DNA of 64,000 nt from JAJDZL01 sp965220665 (GTDB lineage: Bacteria; Pseudomonadota; Gammaproteobacteria; Arenicellales; JAJDZL01), in NCBI GenBank assembly GCA_965220665.1, contig CBDCQQ010000005.1:2046001-2110000 (forward strand), read 5' to 3'. Of this stretch, positions 63,511 to 64,000 are shown piece by piece. The position numbers and the translations under genes were made by a program. How positions within the stretch are numbered: the stretch's first letter is position 1; each line of letters starts with the position of its first letter. The notes beneath the pieces were generated by a model. The model saw only the letters and a list, made by a program, of their open reading frames with translations, did not search any database and was not told the DNA's origin.

Positions 63511-64000
63511 ATGAGTCGAATAATTGCAATTTATGGAAAGACTTGCACACTGAAATCTGATGTAGCTCGGGCAATCTCTCGTCTGACTGGTTACAAAATG
63601 GCGAGTCGGGGCGAGGCGGTAACGACACAAGCCTTGTTAGCGAAGCAGCAAAGTGGAAATGAAGTCGATCTTGAGTTTCACCTTGAGCTGGATGCCTACA
63701 CAAGATCAATGCTCAATTGGCCGGACCCTGTGCTGATTTTGGAAAGCCGATTCATGGATGCAGTCCTCAATGACATTGACGATGTCTTTTTTGTACGCAT
63801 GTACAGTGAAAACTCAGCCCGGGAAACTCGTTGGGACCACCGCAAAGAAGAGGGTGGTGGACGCACACGGCAAATTGGTGAAAGTGTTGCTCAGCGTGAT
63901 AGGAATGACGATGAACTTCGTAAAGAACTTTATCCTGATGCAGTAGAAATGAGTCCTGATATGGAAATCGACACAACTGAAGGAAAAGCCTATGACTATG
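63511..64000 (+). CDS. Cytidylate-kinase-like P-loop protein, 5' part (runs off the window)
   Basis: The frame starts at ATG 63511 and has no stop before the end of the window (163 codons shown). AIYGKTCTLKSDVARAISR is a variant P-loop (GKxCTLKS), VLILESRFMDAVL and VFFVRMYSENSARETRWDHR follow, and VAQRDRNDDELRKELYPDAV has the R-D..D..R pattern of the LID region of cytidylate kinase. It is 17 bp from the membrane subunit and probably in the same transcript. Why a small-molecule kinase-like protein belongs with a Mo/corrinoid set is not clear; a nucleotide-dependent activation step is one idea. Confidence 0.75.
   Translation, partial: MSRIIAIYGKTCTLKSDVARAISRLTGYKMASRGEAVTTQALLAKQQSGNEVDLEFHLELDAYTRSMLNWPDPVLILESRFMDAVLNDIDDVFFVRMYSENSARETRWDHRKEEGGGRTRQIGESVAQRDRNDDELRKELYPDAVEMSPDMEIDTTEGKAYDY

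Overview
This window is from a Gram-negative bacterium, most likely a gammaproteobacterium with many insertion sequences. The evidence is an AcrB/HlyD/TolC-type tripartite efflux set, trimeric-porin-like genes ending in Phe, a GcvA-like LysR regulator, and a thrW-like tRNA-Thr(CGT). Genus cannot be read from the sequence. Host genes and intergenic DNA look AT-richer than most of the IS elements. IS density, split genes that are still in frame, and partial gene copies suggest ongoing IS expansion, as in a recently host-associated or bottlenecked lineage (inference).

Layout. (1) 1-2.5 kb: end of a TTC38-like TPR gene, tRNA-Thr(CGT), and a small island (resolvase fragment, RelE/RHH toxin-antitoxin pair) bracketed by a ~170-bp direct repeat that carries the 3' half of the tRNA. 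(2) 2.5-5 kb: an IS630 element and a small membrane/coiled-coil protein. (3) 5-11.8 kb: an operon for a TolC-like protein with an extra periplasmic binding domain, a membrane fusion lipoprotein and an RND pump. (4) 12-17 kb: two crotonase-family genes, one split by an IS1634-type element. (5) 17.3-30 kb: a metabolic region with a DM13 protein, a triple-RidA protein, a LysR regulator, a probable Csr/Rsm-type small RNA, a COG4091 dehydrogenase, a four-gene operon (dimethylglycine-dehydrogenase-like flavoprotein, MDR dehydrogenase, class III aminotransferase, DUF35 protein), a divergent Rieske oxygenase of the quaternary-amine type, a CMD-family protein and a 2OG-Fe(II) oxygenase. Together they suggest catabolism of a methylated amine or betaine. 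(6) 30-57 kb: an IS-rich porin region with four porin genes or pseudogenes (A intact, B split by IS21, C frameshifted, D intact but with a 6.5-kb nested IS insertion just upstream), two near-identical IS21 copies in opposite orientation, ATPases, an AlbA-type protein and several IS remnants. (7) 57.3-64 kb: a same-strand gene set encoding a Mo-bis-MGD oxidoreductase, its four-cluster ferredoxin subunit, a UroD/MtaA-type methyltransferase, a cognate corrinoid protein, a NarI/HdrE-like membrane cytochrome and a cytidylate-kinase-like protein that runs off the window.

Working together. Regions 5 and 7 both point to demethylation chemistry. Region 5 would be oxidative (Rieske N-demethylation, then a folate-linked flavoprotein). 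Region 7 would be corrinoid methyl transfer linked to a molybdo-iron-sulfur-cytochrome module, a combination I do not recognise as a described system. In three insertions (crotonase, porin B, DUF772 transposase) removing the IS plus one target duplication restores an open reading frame exactly. A fourth (the IS4 transposase) also restores frame, with a less certain junction. All coordinates and repeats were read by eye, and no database search was run.
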